NCBI GenBank assembly: GCA_963729275.1
Contig: CAVSNH010000013.1
Coordinates: 248,001-312,000, forward strand
Reading direction: 5' to 3'
From: CAVSNH01 sp963729275
Lineage (GTDB): Bacteria > Actinomycetota > Acidimicrobiia > Acidimicrobiales > RAAP-2
Length of the DNA: 64,000 nucleotides
The notes beneath the pieces were generated by a model. That model saw only the letters and a program-made list of their open reading frames with translations, made no database searches and was not told the origin of the DNA. The translations under genes and the position numbers were made by a program. Positions 32,894 through 41,908 of the stretch are shown here, piece by piece (the stretch's first letter is position 1; every line of letters starts with the position of its first letter).

Positions 32894-33117
32894 AGATTCC
32901 CATCGGTTGAACGGGGCTCTCCCACCGCGACGTAGTTGGAAGCGGGTTGGCGACTCAGCTGGGCGAGCAGAGAACCGGTCGGTTGGCGGTCATACACCTC
33001 GTGCTCCTCTACCGCTCTGCTGCTCGTCGAAAGGGACCAGCCGGTAGTGGGTCAGTTCGAATGACCATGTTTGGCCAGTGTGGGAGATCGCTGGCCTGTC
33101 GGACTGACGAGGTAGAC

Positions 33118-33546
33118 CTACTCCGCGTGAAAGAGCGCATCCGCCTTGTCATCGAATCCAACGATGTCAACGATCCGGCCATTGCGAACCGTAAGTACCT
33201 GAAACCGAAGGGTCGTACCGCCGCGCTCGCGTGCACCCTCACTGCCTTGCACGCTCAGGCTCAGCAGCAGTCGGTCACCTAGCACGTCTATATCGAAAAC
33301 GCTGCCACGGACGCCGCCTTCTTGGGCTCGCTGGTACCAGCTCAGCACCTGGTTGCGGTTCCTGCAGGTCGGATTACGAGCCCCGGGGGCTCCCCATGTC
33401 ACGTTCGGGTCCAGCAGCTCGGCGAAGGCCGACATGTCCTCTGCCACCAATGCCTTCCTGACCTGCTCGGCCAGTTCGTCCAGGGTTCCGTCCACAGCCA
33501 AGCAGCCTACGTCCGGGGAACGTCTTTTCAGACTGACCACTACCAA
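33118..33546 (-). CDS. Small NTF2-like protein
   Basis: Up to 142 residues with an NTF2/SnoaL pattern: ALVAEDMSAFAELLDPNVTW, then NRNQVLSWYQRAQ and LRFQVLTVRNGRIVDIVGF. The end of the frame is clear, the start is not: a TTG at 33546, GTG at 33540 and GTG at 33495 are possible, none with a good Shine-Dalgarno sequence. The short form from 33495 begins VDGTLDELAEQVRKAL and best fits the fold. It lies between the CYP51 operon and the antiporter on the opposite strand. Catalytic role unknown. Confidence 0.65.
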   Translation of the reverse strand: MVVVSLKRRSPDVGCLAVDGTLDELAEQVRKALVAEDMSAFAELLDPNVTWGAPGARNPTCRNRNQVLSWYQRAQEGGVRGSVFDIDVLGDRLLLSLSVQGSEGARERGGTTLRFQVLTVRNGRIVDIVGFDDKADALFHAE

Positions 33547-33625
33547 CCAGGGACGTGGGCCGGCACAGCACTAGGTTTGCGGCCGTGGACACCCGGTCGG
33601 TCCCGCACCGAGGCCTCTCCCTGAT

Positions 33626-35290
33626 TTGAGCGGCATCAACATCGCCGACGGGCTCGGGCTGCTCATCGGCATCGTGGCCATCGCCACTGTCGCCGACCGT
33701 TTGCGGCTGCCCTACCCGATCCTGCTCGTGCTCGGGGGTTTGGTGGTTGCCCTCCTCCCGATCCATCACCACGTCGAGCTCGAGCCCGAGCTCGTGCTAC
33801 TCGTCTTTCTGCCACCGCTCATCTACGACGCTTCCCTCGACGCGTCGGCAGAGGACCTCCGGAAGCAATGGCGGCCCGTCCTCCTCCTGGCCGTCGGTCT
33901 CGTGTTGGCCACCATGTGCGCGGTCGCCATCGTCATCCACTCGATGGTGAGCGAAGTGGGCTGGGCCGTGGCCTTCGCGCTGGGAGCCATCGTGTCTCCC
34001 CCCGACTCGGTGGCCGCCACCCAGATCGCCGGCAAGCTCGGCCTGCCGCGACGGTTGGTCACCATCTTGAGCGGCGAGGGGCTCATGAACGACGCCACCG
34101 CCCTTACCTCCTACGCCGCGGCCGTGGCCGCAGTCGGCACCCATTTCACTGCGGGCGACCTCGTCGGCCGCTTCGTCTTCGCCGTCGTGATCGGAACGGC
34201 CATCGGCATCGTGGTTGGTTGGCTCGGCGCTCGCCTCCTCCGGCTCACCGACACGCCGGTCATCGAGAACACACTGCTGCTCGTCCTGCCGTTCGCCGCC
34301 TATCTACCCGCCGACAAGATCGACGCCTCCGGGGTCCTGGCCGTCGTAGCCGCCGGTCTCTACTTCCAGCGATACGGCTCACGATCGCTCACCCCGGCTG
34401 CCCGGCTGCAACAACGCGAGATCTGGGAGCTCGTCGTCTTCCTGCTCACCGGCCTGTCGTTCCTGCTGGTCGGGCTCGAGCTGCGTCCGGTCCTGGACCA
34501 CCTGGTCAACCGGGAATCAGGTTCGCTCGTCCTCGAATCGTTGGCCGTCGTCGGGACGGTGATCGGTGTGCGCCTGCTCTGGATGTTCATCGTCATGCTG
34601 CCCATCGGCCGGCGATTCGTGGGGACGACCCGAGGCGTGGCCCACACCTGGCGCGAGAGCACCGTCGTCGGCTGGGCCGGCATGCGCGGCGCGGTGAGCC
34701 TGGCTGCCGCCCTCGCCCTCCCCCAGTCCTTCCCCCAGCGCGACCTCATCGTGTTCCTCACCTTCGCCGTCATCGTGGCCACGCTCGTCGGCCAGGGACT
34801 CACCCTGCCCATCCTCATCCGGCGGCTCGGGTTGGTGACGCGCGACGAACAAGAGGGACTCCTGCTGGCTCAAGCCAGACGCCGCCTCACCGTGATCGCA
34901 CTAGCCGAGATCGACGACGCGGATCGCACGCAACAGTTCCCCGACGAGGTCATCGATCGGATCCGAGGAGCCTACGAGTCACAGCTGGCTCGCATCGAAC
35001 GTCGCCTGGAGGCCATCGGGAACGAACCGGCGACGAACGTTTCGAGCCCCGCCCGGCGAGACGACCGGGCGCCCGGCGTGACAGACGATGGCCGCGCACT
35101 CGACGGTGAAGAGGGCCGTGACGGTCGCATCGATTCGGCGGCGCTGCTGATGGCCGAGCGCGAGTTGCGTCAACGTGTCATCCGCGCCGAGCGAACCGAG
35201 CTCGACGAGCTGGTGAGCCGGCGGAAGGTCAGCAGTCGCGTGGCCGAGGGGGTTCGAGCGACTCTCGACGTCGAGGAAACGACCCTGTAG
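33626..35290 (+). CDS. CPA1-family Na+/H+ antiporter
   Basis: The 554-residue protein has a CPA1 exchanger domain of about 11-12 membrane segments up to residue 410, then a 140-residue cytoplasmic tail with helical EQEGLLLAQARRRLTVIALA and later acidic and Arg-rich parts. Family blocks are VFLPPLIYDASLDAS, the ALGAIVSPPDSVAATQI region with the ion-binding motif, and GWAGMRGAVSLAAALALPQ. It exchanges Na+ (or K+) for H+ at the plasma membrane. The start is a TTG at 33626, with no strong Shine-Dalgarno sequence. A 15-bp hairpin follows its stop at 50 bp. Confidence 0.9.
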   Translation: MSGINIADGLGLLIGIVAIATVADRLRLPYPILLVLGGLVVALLPIHHHVELEPELVLLVFLPPLIYDASLDASAEDLRKQWRPVLLLAVGLVLATMCAVAIVIHSMVSEVGWAVAFALGAIVSPPDSVAATQIAGKLGLPRRLVTILSGEGLMNDATALTSYAAAVAAVGTHFTAGDLVGRFVFAVVIGTAIGIVVGWLGARLLRLTDTPVIENTLLLVLPFAAYLPADKIDASGVLAVVAAGLYFQRYGSRSLTPAARLQQREIWELVVFLLTGLSFLLVGLELRPVLDHLVNRESGSLVLESLAVVGTVIGVRLLWMFIVMLPIGRRFVGTTRGVAHTWRESTVVGWAGMRGAVSLAAALALPQSFPQRDLIVFLTFAVIVATLVGQGLTLPILIRRLGLVTRDEQEGLLLAQARRRLTVIALAEIDDADRTQQFPDEVIDRIRGAYESQLARIERRLEAIGNEPATNVSSPARRDDRAPGVTDDGRALDGEEGRDGRIDSAALLMAERELRQRVIRAERTELDELVSRRKVSSRVAEGVRATLDVEETTL

Positions 35291-35340
35291 TCCTGAAGGA
35301 ACCAGCGCGCAGGTCGCACGGTCGCGCACGACGCGTGAAC

Positions 35341-35373
35341 GCGAACAGGGCGCCCGATGGGCGCCCTGTTCGC
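35341..35373. terminator. 15-bp perfect hairpin after the antiporter gene
   Basis: Arms GCGAACAGGGCGCCC (35341-35355) and its exact complement (35359-35373) enclose a three-base loop GAT. There is no T-run after it on the plus strand, so intrinsic termination would be of the T-poor kind seen in high-GC actinobacteria. It may work in both directions. Confidence 0.75.
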
Positions 35374-35695
35374 TACTGCAAAACGCTGTGGTGATGACAC
35401 CGGGTGGTCCATGCTGCGCCGGATGGGACCTGGGTCCGGCTTGGTTGCCCGGTGGGTGTCTGGCTGGGATTCGCCAGGTGGTACAGCGAGCCGCCTCAGC
35501 GGCCAGCCACCTCCAGGGTCCCAAAACGTTGACTACTCAGATGGACCACCTCCTTTCTCTGGTACCGCCATATTAACGAACGTTGGCGGGTGACTGGTTG
35601 AGGCCGCAGGAGGGCGGGGGTCGCCGGGGGCAGTCGGCCCGACAGGCCCCCGGAGGGCGTCAGGGGACTCGGGTGAGCGGGCCCGCCGGCCTGGG
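35374..35695. other. Intergenic region, no supported gene
   Basis: The stretch between the hairpin and the imuA' promoter holds no frame I can support. The only notable element is on the minus strand, where 35549-35558 reads as the very strong Shine-Dalgarno-like GAAAGGAGGT, followed by a 17-codon frame that ends in TGA. The rest reads as ordinary spacer. Confidence 0.5.
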
Positions 35696-35701
35696 GATAA
35701 T
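35696..35701 (+). promoter_or_regulatory. Probable -10 hexamer for the imuA' operon
   Basis: GATAAT lies ten bases before the ATG at 35711. A transcript would begin close to the ATG, so the message may be leaderless. No good -35 hexamer is seen, as is common in high-GC actinobacteria. The LexA box that follows overlaps the expected start site. Confidence 0.5.
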
Positions 35702-35703
35702 GT

Positions 35704-35717
35704 CGAACATATGTTCG
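35704..35717. promoter_or_regulatory. LexA (SOS) box over the imuA' start codon
   Basis: CGAACATATGTTCG is a perfect 14-bp palindrome matching the Gram-positive and actinobacterial LexA consensus CGAAC-N4-GTTCG. It covers the ATG at 35711, just after a GATAAT -10-like element. LexA bound here should block the imuA'-imuB-dnaE2 transcript until DNA damage. Confidence 0.92.
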
Positions 35718-36475
35718 TATCCGTGGCCGACACCCGGTCCGGTGCCGGGGTGGCCGTCCCCGACGGCGCCCCCGCCGAACAGGGCGAACGGGGCGAACGG
35801 GGCGCGGTTGCCGCCCGGGCCGCCCTCGCTCTCCTGGCCGAGCGAGCCCGGCCGATCACCTCGAGCCGGTCACGCCTCCTGCCGGTGGTCCCTCCTCTGG
35901 CCGGCTTGTTCCCGGAAGGAGGGCTGCGGCGGGGCAGCACGATCGTCGTCACCGGTGACCCAGGCGCCGTCAGCCTGGCCATGGCGGTGGTGGCGGCGGC
36001 ATCGGCGGCCGGCTCGTGGTGTGCCTTCGCCGGCGTCGGCGACTTCGGGGCAGTCGCCGCCCACGACCTCGGCGTTGACCTCGAACGGCTGTCCGTCGTC
36101 CCGCGCCCCGGCGTGGCCTGGGCCGAAGTCACCGCGGCGCTGCTCGACGGAGTGGACCTCGTGGTGCTCCGTCCGCCGTTCCCCCCGCGCCCGGCCATGG
36201 TTCGCCGGCTGGTGGCACGAGCCCGCGAGCGCCGGTCGGTGCTCATGGCACTGCCGGGCCGGGGGGGCTGGCCCGAGCATCCAGACCTGCGCCTGGCGGT
36301 CGGGGCCTCCGGGTGGGACGGTGCCGGGACGGGCGAGGGATATCTCCGCCGCCGTCGTCTGACCATCACCGCCACCGGGCGACGCGACGCGGGCCGCCCC
36401 CGCCGGTGTGATCTGTGGCTCCCCTCGGACCATGGGACCGTGACGTCGGCCACCGACAGCCTCGAGGTGGTCTGA
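35711..36475 (+). CDS. ImuA'-type RecA-like mutasome accessory protein
   Basis: The 254-residue product resembles the RecA-like protein found before imuB in actinobacteria. Its core is PEGGLRRGSTIVVTGDPGAV, where a P-loop is degenerate (no GKT/S), then WCAFAGVGDFGAVAAHDLGV and LVVLRPPFPPRPAMVRRLV. In mycobacteria ImuA' joins ImuB and DnaE2 in damage-induced mutagenesis. The ATG at 35711 is inside the LexA box and follows a -10-like GATAAT by ten bases, so the message may be leaderless. Its TGA abuts the imuB GTG. Confidence 0.85.
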   Translation: MFVSVADTRSGAGVAVPDGAPAEQGERGERGAVAARAALALLAERARPITSSRSRLLPVVPPLAGLFPEGGLRRGSTIVVTGDPGAVSLAMAVVAAASAAGSWCAFAGVGDFGAVAAHDLGVDLERLSVVPRPGVAWAEVTAALLDGVDLVVLRPPFPPRPAMVRRLVARARERRSVLMALPGRGGWPEHPDLRLAVGASGWDGAGTGEGYLRRRRLTITATGRRDAGRPRRCDLWLPSDHGTVTSATDSLEVV

Positions 36476-37744
36476 GTGGAGCACCGCGCCAACCACAGCG
36501 GACGCGTCGACCGCGTCGTCGTCGTGCGCTGCCCGGCGCTGACCGACGAAGACGAGGACGGCACCGTCCTGCGGCAGTTCATCGCGGTGATCGAAGCGGT
36601 CGAGACCTTCTGCCCCTGGGTCTCGGTCGTGCGGGCTGGCGTCTGCTCGCTCCCGGCCCGCGGACCTGCCCGGTACTTCGGGGGAGAGGAGCGGCTGGTC
36701 CGCCTCATCCGCGAGGGTGTCGAGGCGACGGGTGCACTGGCCGAGGTCGGGGTGGCCGATGGGTTGTTCGCCGCGCTGCTGGCGGCATCCGCCGGTGCGG
36801 TGGTGCCGGAGGGGGCCACTCCCGGGTTCCTCGCGCCCCTCCCGGTCGCTGCCCTCGGGAACGCCGAGCTCGCCGACCTGCTGGTCCGGCTGGGCATCCG
36901 GACCCTCGACGCCTTCGCCGCCCTGCCCGAGCCCCACGTGGTCGGGCGTTTCGGGGCCGACGGGGTGGTCTGTCACCGGGTGGCCGGCGGGCGGAGCGGT
37001 GAGCTCGAAGGCCTGCGCGACCCGGCCGCCGGCCGACGGGTGGCCAGAGAGCGTGGCCGCGCCCGGGTCCCGGCCCGGGCCGGCGCCCGGAGCGACACCG
37101 CCGGGGACGGCACCGGGAGAGGCGACACTGAGAGCACCGGGGAGCGCGCCCGAGAGGTCGGCTTCTGGGGTGGAGCCAGCGACGCCGACCAACGGGCGGC
37201 CCGATCGTTGACTGCCGTCCAGTCCATCCTCGGGCCGGCCGGCGTGGTCACCGCTCGTCTCCAGGGGGGTCGGACTCCCGGTGAGCAGGCCCGGTTCGTC
37301 ACCTGGAACACGGGCGAGGAGGGTGACGGCCGAGGTGGTGGCCGCGGTGGTCACAGTGGCCGGACCGACGGAGTGGCCGCGGGGGGCACGACGGCCGTCG
37401 CACCCTGGCCGGGCCAGATCCCCCCACCGGCACCGGCGCTCGTGCATCTCTCCCCTCTCCCGGCCGAGCTCGTGTCCTCCGGCGGCGAGCCGGTCCGGGT
37501 GTCGGGGCGGGGGTTGCTCAGCGCGCCACCCGCCCGCCTGTCGGTGGACGGCAACCCCTGGGAACCGGTGGCCGCCTGGGCCGGGCCGTGGCCGTCCGAC
37601 GAGCGCTGGTGGTCCCGCTCGCGTCGCCGGGGGGCGCGCCTGCAGGTGGTGTCCCCGGCCGTGGCCGAGGAGATGGCCGGCGAGGTAGCCCGTCTGCTGG
37701 TGGCCGAGCGGGGGCGCTGGTGGGTCGAGGCCACCTACGGATGA
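36476..37744 (+). CDS. imuB: ImuB-type Y-family polymerase-like protein (apparently short at the N-terminus)
   Basis: ImuB is a catalytically inactive Y-family polymerase relative that links DnaE2 to the sliding clamp. The 422-residue product keeps the finger-like block RAGVCSLPARGPARYFGGEE, ADGLFAALLAA and the C-terminal AAWAGPWPSDERWW and GRWWVEATYG. At the N-terminus VVVVRCPALTDEDEDG leads almost directly to FIAVIEAVETFCPW; in other ImuB proteins a further 70 or so palm residues precede that point. A Gly/Arg-rich low-complexity insert lies near 275-305. No in-frame start upstream can restore it, as imuA' ends at 36475. Confidence 0.85.
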   Translation: MEHRANHSGRVDRVVVVRCPALTDEDEDGTVLRQFIAVIEAVETFCPWVSVVRAGVCSLPARGPARYFGGEERLVRLIREGVEATGALAEVGVADGLFAALLAASAGAVVPEGATPGFLAPLPVAALGNAELADLLVRLGIRTLDAFAALPEPHVVGRFGADGVVCHRVAGGRSGELEGLRDPAAGRRVARERGRARVPARAGARSDTAGDGTGRGDTESTGERAREVGFWGGASDADQRAARSLTAVQSILGPAGVVTARLQGGRTPGEQARFVTWNTGEEGDGRGGGRGGHSGRTDGVAAGGTTAVAPWPGQIPPPAPALVHLSPLPAELVSSGGEPVRVSGRGLLSAPPARLSVDGNPWEPVAAWAGPWPSDERWWSRSRRRGARLQVVSPAVAEEMAGEVARLLVAERGRWWVEATYG

Positions 37745-37754
37745 GCGGGCAGCC

Positions 37755-40700
37755 GTGGCCTACGCCGAGCTCCACGCCCACTCGAACTTCTCCTTCCTCG
37801 ACGGGGCCAGCCATCCCGAGGAGCTGGCCGCGGTGGCCGCCCACCTCGGGCTCTCCGCCCTCGCTCTCACCGACCACAACGGCCTCTACGGGGTGGTCCG
37901 CTTCGCCGAGGCGGCCCGGACCTTCGGGTTGCCCACCGTCTTCGGCGCCGAGCTCACCATCACCGCCGCCGCCGCCTCAGCCTCTCCCCTCCGCACCGGC
38001 GTGCCCGACCCCGAGGGCACCCACCTGGTGGTGTTGGCCCGCGACCCCGAGGGCTACGCCCGCCTGAGCCGGGTCATCGCCGAGGCCCACCTGGCCGGCG
38101 GGGAGAAGGGCAAGCCGATCATCACCCTCGACCGCCTGGCCGAGCACCACGGGGGTCACTGGCAGGTCCTCACCGGCTGCCGCAAGGGGGCGCTGTCCTC
38201 CGCCCTCACCGCCGAGGGCCCCACGGCCGCGGCCCGGGCTCTCGACCGCCTCGTCGACTGCTTCGGACGGGACCGGCTGGCCGTCGAGCTCTGGGACCAC
38301 GGGAACCCGATCGACGCCACCCGCAACGACGCCCTGGCCGTCCTGGCCACCGAGCGGGGCGTCGCCGCCGTGGCCACCAACAACGTCCACTACGCCACGC
38401 CGTCCCGCTTTCCGCTGGCCACTGCGCTCGCCGCGGTCCGGGCGGGGCGCACCCTCCCCGACCTCGAGGGGTGGCTCCCCCCCTCGCCCACCGCCTGCCT
38501 GCGCGGGGAAGCCGAACAGCGTCGCCGGTTCGCCCGGTGGCCGGGTGTGATCGAGCGGGCGGACGAGATCGCCCGCCAATGCGCCTTCGACCTGCGCCTC
38601 GTGGCCCCACGGCTCCCCGACTTCCCGGTGCCCGAGGGGCACACCGAGCAGACCTGGCTGGTCGAGCTGGTCCGCCGCGGCGCCACCGATCGCTACGGCC
38701 CTCGCCACGCGCCACGGGTGGGGGTGGAGGGGGCATGGGCCCGGATCGACCACGAGCTCACCGTCATCGGCGACCTCGGCTTCGCCGGCTACTTCCTCAC
38801 CGTCGGGGACATCGTCACCTTCTGTCGGGACCACGACATCCTGTGCCAGGGGCGCGGCTCGGCCGCCACCTCGGCCGTCTGCTACGCCCTCGGGATCACC
38901 AACGTCGACGCCGTCTCGTTGGGCCTCCTCTTCGAGCGCTTCCTCTCCCCCGCCCGCGAGGGACCGCCCGACATCGACATCGACATCGAGTCGGGACGGC
39001 GCGAAGAGGTCATCCAGTACGTCTACGAGCGCTACGGGCGACAGCACGCCGCCCAGGTGGCCAACGTCATCACCTACCGCGTCCGTTCGGCGCTCCGCGA
39101 CATGGGCAAGGCCCTCGGCCACGATCTCTGGGAGGTCGACGCCTGGGCCAAGTCGGTCGACCGGGGCGAGCCCTTCGCTGGTCGCGACGACCTCCCGCCG
39201 CTCGTGCGCGAGCTGGCCAAGGAGGTCCTCGACTTCCCCCGCCACCTCGGGATCCACTCGGGGGGAATGGTCATCTGCGACCGGCCCGTGGTCGAGGTCT
39301 GCCCGGTCGAGTGGGGGCGGATGCCGAACCGCAGCGTCCTCCAGTGGGACAAGGACGACTGTGCCGCTGCCGGGCTGGTCAAGTTCGACCTGCTCGGCCT
39401 GGGCATGCTGACCGCTCTCCACTACATGGTCGACCTCATCGGTGCGTACCACCACACCCAAGTGGACCTGGCCCGGCTCCCCCAGGAGCCCGCCGTCTAC
39501 GACCTGCTGTGCCGGGCGGACACCGTCGGGGTCTTCCAGGTGGAGTCACGGGCCCAGATGAACACCCTCCCCCGCGTCCGGCCCCGTTGCTTCTACGACC
39601 TGGCCATCGAGGTTGCCCTCATCCGGCCCGGGCCCATCCAGGGCAACGCCGTCCATCCCTACATCCGCCGGCGCAACCACACCGAGCCCGTCAGCTATCT
39701 GCACCCGCTGCTCAAACCGGCCCTCGAGCGCACCCTGGGCGTGCCCCTCTTCCAGGAGCAGCTCATGCAGATCGCCATCGACGTGGCCGGCTTCACCCCG
39801 GCCGAGGCCGACGCCCTGCGCCAAGCCATGTCGGCCAAGCGCTCGGGCGAGCGCATGGCCAAGTTGAAGGACCGGCTGTTCGCCGGGATGGCCGCCCGCG
39901 ACGTCCCGCCGGAGGTGGCCGAACAGGTCTACGTCGCCCTCGCCGCCTTCGCCAACTTCGGCTTCCCCGAGAGCCATTCGGTGGCCTTCGCCCATCTCGT
40001 GTACTCGACGGCCTGGTGCAAGCTGCACTATCCGGCCGCCTTCACCGCCGGCCTCCTCAACGCCCAGCCCATGGGGTTCTGGTCGCCCCAGAGCCTGGTG
40101 GCCGACGCCAAGCGTCACGGAGTGGCCATCCGGCGGCCGCATGTGAACGCCGGTGATGCCCGGGCCACCCTCGAGCCCGTCGGGGGCGGGTGTGGAGTCG
40201 GCGACGCCAACGATCACCGAGACGATCACCGAGCGGACGGGGTGCCGACGCCTGCCATCCGCCTCGGGCTCATCTCCATCCGCGGCGTCGGAGAGGAGAC
40301 GGCCGAGCGGATCGCCGAGGGGCGCCCGTGGTCGAGCCTCGAGGACCTCGTGCGCCGGGCAGGGGTGACTCGCCCACAGCTCGAGGCACTGGCCACGGGC
40401 GGCGCGCTCGACGGGCTGGGGTCGGCGGCCGGTGCGGACGTCGACGAGAAGGAGGCCGACAATCGACGACCGCTGGTGTGGGCAGCCGGCGCCGCGTCAC
40501 AGGCGACCCCGGACCGGCTCCCCGGGGTGACCACCGGAGCCGACCCACCACCTCTGCCCGCTCCCACCTCGTGGGAGGCGGTGGCCGACGACCTGTGGTC
40601 GCTCGGCATGGCACCGGGCACCACGGCCATGGAGCTGGCCCGCGAGACGCTGGACCGTCGCGGTGTGCTCGCCACCGTCGCCCTGGCCTCGGTGCCGGCC

Positions 40701-40976
40701 GGCGGCCGGATCACCGTCGGCGGCGTCGTCACCCACCGGCAGCAGCCCGAGAGCGCCCGGGGGGCGGTGTTCCTCAACCTCGAGGACGAGACCGGGATGG
40801 TCAATGTCGTCTGCTCGCGGGGAGCCTGGGTGCGGTGGCGGCCAGTGGCCCGGTCGAGCCCGGTCCTCCTCGTCCGCGGCCGGGTCGAACGGGCCGAGGG
40901 ATCGACGACCCTGGTGGCCGAGCATTTCGAGCCGCTGGACCTCGGCCCTGCGCCTCCCTCCCGGGATTTCCGTTGA
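37755..40976 (+). CDS. dnaE2: Error-prone DNA polymerase DnaE2
   Basis: The 1073-residue alpha-type polymerase opens with a PHP domain (AYAELHAHSNFSFLDGASHP) and has the catalytic palm Asp cluster GPPDIDIDIESGRREEVIQY, GRGSAATSAVCYALGITNVD, VFQVESRAQMNTLPR and FANFGFPESHSVAFAHLVYS. An OB-fold block (GGVVTHRQQPESARGAVFLN) lies near the end. The PHP motif HAHSNFSF and length near 1070 mark DnaE2 rather than the replicative DnaE1. It copies past damage with low fidelity under SOS control. GTG 37755 follows imuB by ten bases. Confidence 0.97.
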   Translation: MAYAELHAHSNFSFLDGASHPEELAAVAAHLGLSALALTDHNGLYGVVRFAEAARTFGLPTVFGAELTITAAAASASPLRTGVPDPEGTHLVVLARDPEGYARLSRVIAEAHLAGGEKGKPIITLDRLAEHHGGHWQVLTGCRKGALSSALTAEGPTAAARALDRLVDCFGRDRLAVELWDHGNPIDATRNDALAVLATERGVAAVATNNVHYATPSRFPLATALAAVRAGRTLPDLEGWLPPSPTACLRGEAEQRRRFARWPGVIERADEIARQCAFDLRLVAPRLPDFPVPEGHTEQTWLVELVRRGATDRYGPRHAPRVGVEGAWARIDHELTVIGDLGFAGYFLTVGDIVTFCRDHDILCQGRGSAATSAVCYALGITNVDAVSLGLLFERFLSPAREGPPDIDIDIESGRREEVIQYVYERYGRQHAAQVANVITYRVRSALRDMGKALGHDLWEVDAWAKSVDRGEPFAGRDDLPPLVRELAKEVLDFPRHLGIHSGGMVICDRPVVEVCPVEWGRMPNRSVLQWDKDDCAAAGLVKFDLLGLGMLTALHYMVDLIGAYHHTQVDLARLPQEPAVYDLLCRADTVGVFQVESRAQMNTLPRVRPRCFYDLAIEVALIRPGPIQGNAVHPYIRRRNHTEPVSYLHPLLKPALERTLGVPLFQEQLMQIAIDVAGFTPAEADALRQAMSAKRSGERMAKLKDRLFAGMAARDVPPEVAEQVYVALAAFANFGFPESHSVAFAHLVYSTAWCKLHYPAAFTAGLLNAQPMGFWSPQSLVADAKRHGVAIRRPHVNAGDARATLEPVGGGCGVGDANDHRDDHRADGVPTPAIRLGLISIRGVGEETAERIAEGRPWSSLEDLVRRAGVTRPQLEALATGGALDGLGSAAGADVDEKEADNRRPLVWAAGAASQATPDRLPGVTTGADPPPLPAPTSWEAVADDLWSLGMAPGTTAMELARETLDRRGVLATVALASVPAGGRITVGGVVTHRQQPESARGAVFLNLEDETGMVNVVCSRGAWVRWRPVARSSPVLLVRGRVERAEGSTTLVAEHFEPLDLGPAPPSRDFR

Positions 40977-41035
40977 GCGTCTGACCAGGCATGACGCCGG
41001 GCCCCCACTGCTCCAAAGTGACCTCCCACTACCTA

Positions 41036-41064
41036 TTGACACAAACGGTGTTCGAGGCAACACT
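41036..41064 (+). promoter_or_regulatory. Possible promoter for the DUF2510 gene
   Basis: TTGACA at 41036-41041 is followed after 17 bp by AACACT at 41059-41064. The -35 is perfect, the -10 weak. It lies about 90 bp before the ATG at 41151, which has an AGGAGG Shine-Dalgarno sequence. Confidence 0.4.
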
Positions 41065-41150
41065 GGGAGTGGCGACAGACACCTCCTGCCCAGGCGTCCT
41101 ATCGACATACAAGAAAAACAGCCAGGCGGACCTGACAGGAGGCAGAGCCA

Positions 41151-41852
41151 ATGACAATGGTCCCTCTCGAGCTAGCGATCGTGGCCATCGGGCTGTCAAT
41201 GGTCGCTGGCGTCGCCGACGTCATCCGACTCCCCAACTGGGCCTGGAAGAAGGCCGAGGAGCCGAAGTTCGCCTACGTCGCCCTCGTCGGGCTTCTCCCT
41301 GTCGTCGGGCTCGGCATGTACATGGTCCGGGCACGCCCCAAGGCCAAGGCCGTCATCGCCGCCGGCCGGGCGGCCAGCCTCCCCTTCGAGCGCTTCGGTG
41401 ACGGCGCCCCGCCCATGGACGACGAGCAGGTGGCCGAGGCTCCCGAGCCCATCCAGCTGGTCACCCTCCCGGCCACGTCGCTCATCTCCGCGCCCCTGGC
41501 CCCGGCGGTGACCCCTCCGCCCAAGGTGGACGAGGAGCGCAAGGAGGAAGAGCCCGAGGCCGAACCGGTCGCAGTCGGCGCCGGTACGTTCTTCAGCAAC
41601 CAGTCCGACAGCAACCGGTCGGACACGGCCACGGCGACACGCACCCTGCGCCTCCCGACCAGCCTCACCAGCCGCGCCTACCACCCGAAGCAGCGGGCCA
41701 GCCTGTCCGAGGCCCGCATCAGCCCGGCCGTGCCCGCCGGCTGGAAGGCGGACCCGACCGGCCGCCATCAGTTCCGCTACTGGAACGGCGCCCACTGGAC
41801 CGAGAACGTGGCCGACGCCGGCGTGCAGGAACGCGACGCGGTCTGCGCCTGA
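41151..41852 (+). CDS. Membrane protein with C-terminal DUF2510 domain
   Basis: The 233-residue protein has two hydrophobic segments near the N-terminus (residues 5-20 and 43-58) and a Pro/Glu/Ala-rich linker. It ends with DUF2510: PAGWKADPTGRHQFRYWNGA, then HWTENVADAG. DUF2510 is a short actinobacterial motif at the end or start of membrane proteins, of unknown function. AGGAGG precedes the ATG at 41151. A strong hairpin follows the stop by about 55 bp. It is monocistronic and converges with holA. Confidence 0.85.
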   Translation: MTMVPLELAIVAIGLSMVAGVADVIRLPNWAWKKAEEPKFAYVALVGLLPVVGLGMYMVRARPKAKAVIAAGRAASLPFERFGDGAPPMDDEQVAEAPEPIQLVTLPATSLISAPLAPAVTPPPKVDEERKEEEPEAEPVAVGAGTFFSNQSDSNRSDTATATRTLRLPTSLTSRAYHPKQRASLSEARISPAVPAGWKADPTGRHQFRYWNGAHWTENVADAGVQERDAVCA

Positions 41853-41908
41853 CCTCCGCCTGCGACAACCCCACCAAGCCTGGTTCGAGCCCGGGGGTTC
41901 GAGCCGAC

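Noticed and set aside
32947..33282. Plus-strand frame of 111 codons after the CYP51 operon
   Set aside because: No Shine-Dalgarno sequence, odd composition, overlaps the NTF2-like gene on the other strand, whose pattern is far better.
35541..35560. Possible 16S rRNA 3' end (ACCACCTCCTTTCT on the plus strand)
   Set aside because: Only about 15 bases resemble the 16S tail; upstream sequence has no rRNA helix 45 or other match. Read instead as a Shine-Dalgarno-like sequence on the minus strand.
38471..40156. 561-codon frame inside dnaE2
   Set aside because: Arg/Pro/Gly-rich, off-frame shadow in high-GC DNA; dnaE2 explains the whole stretch.
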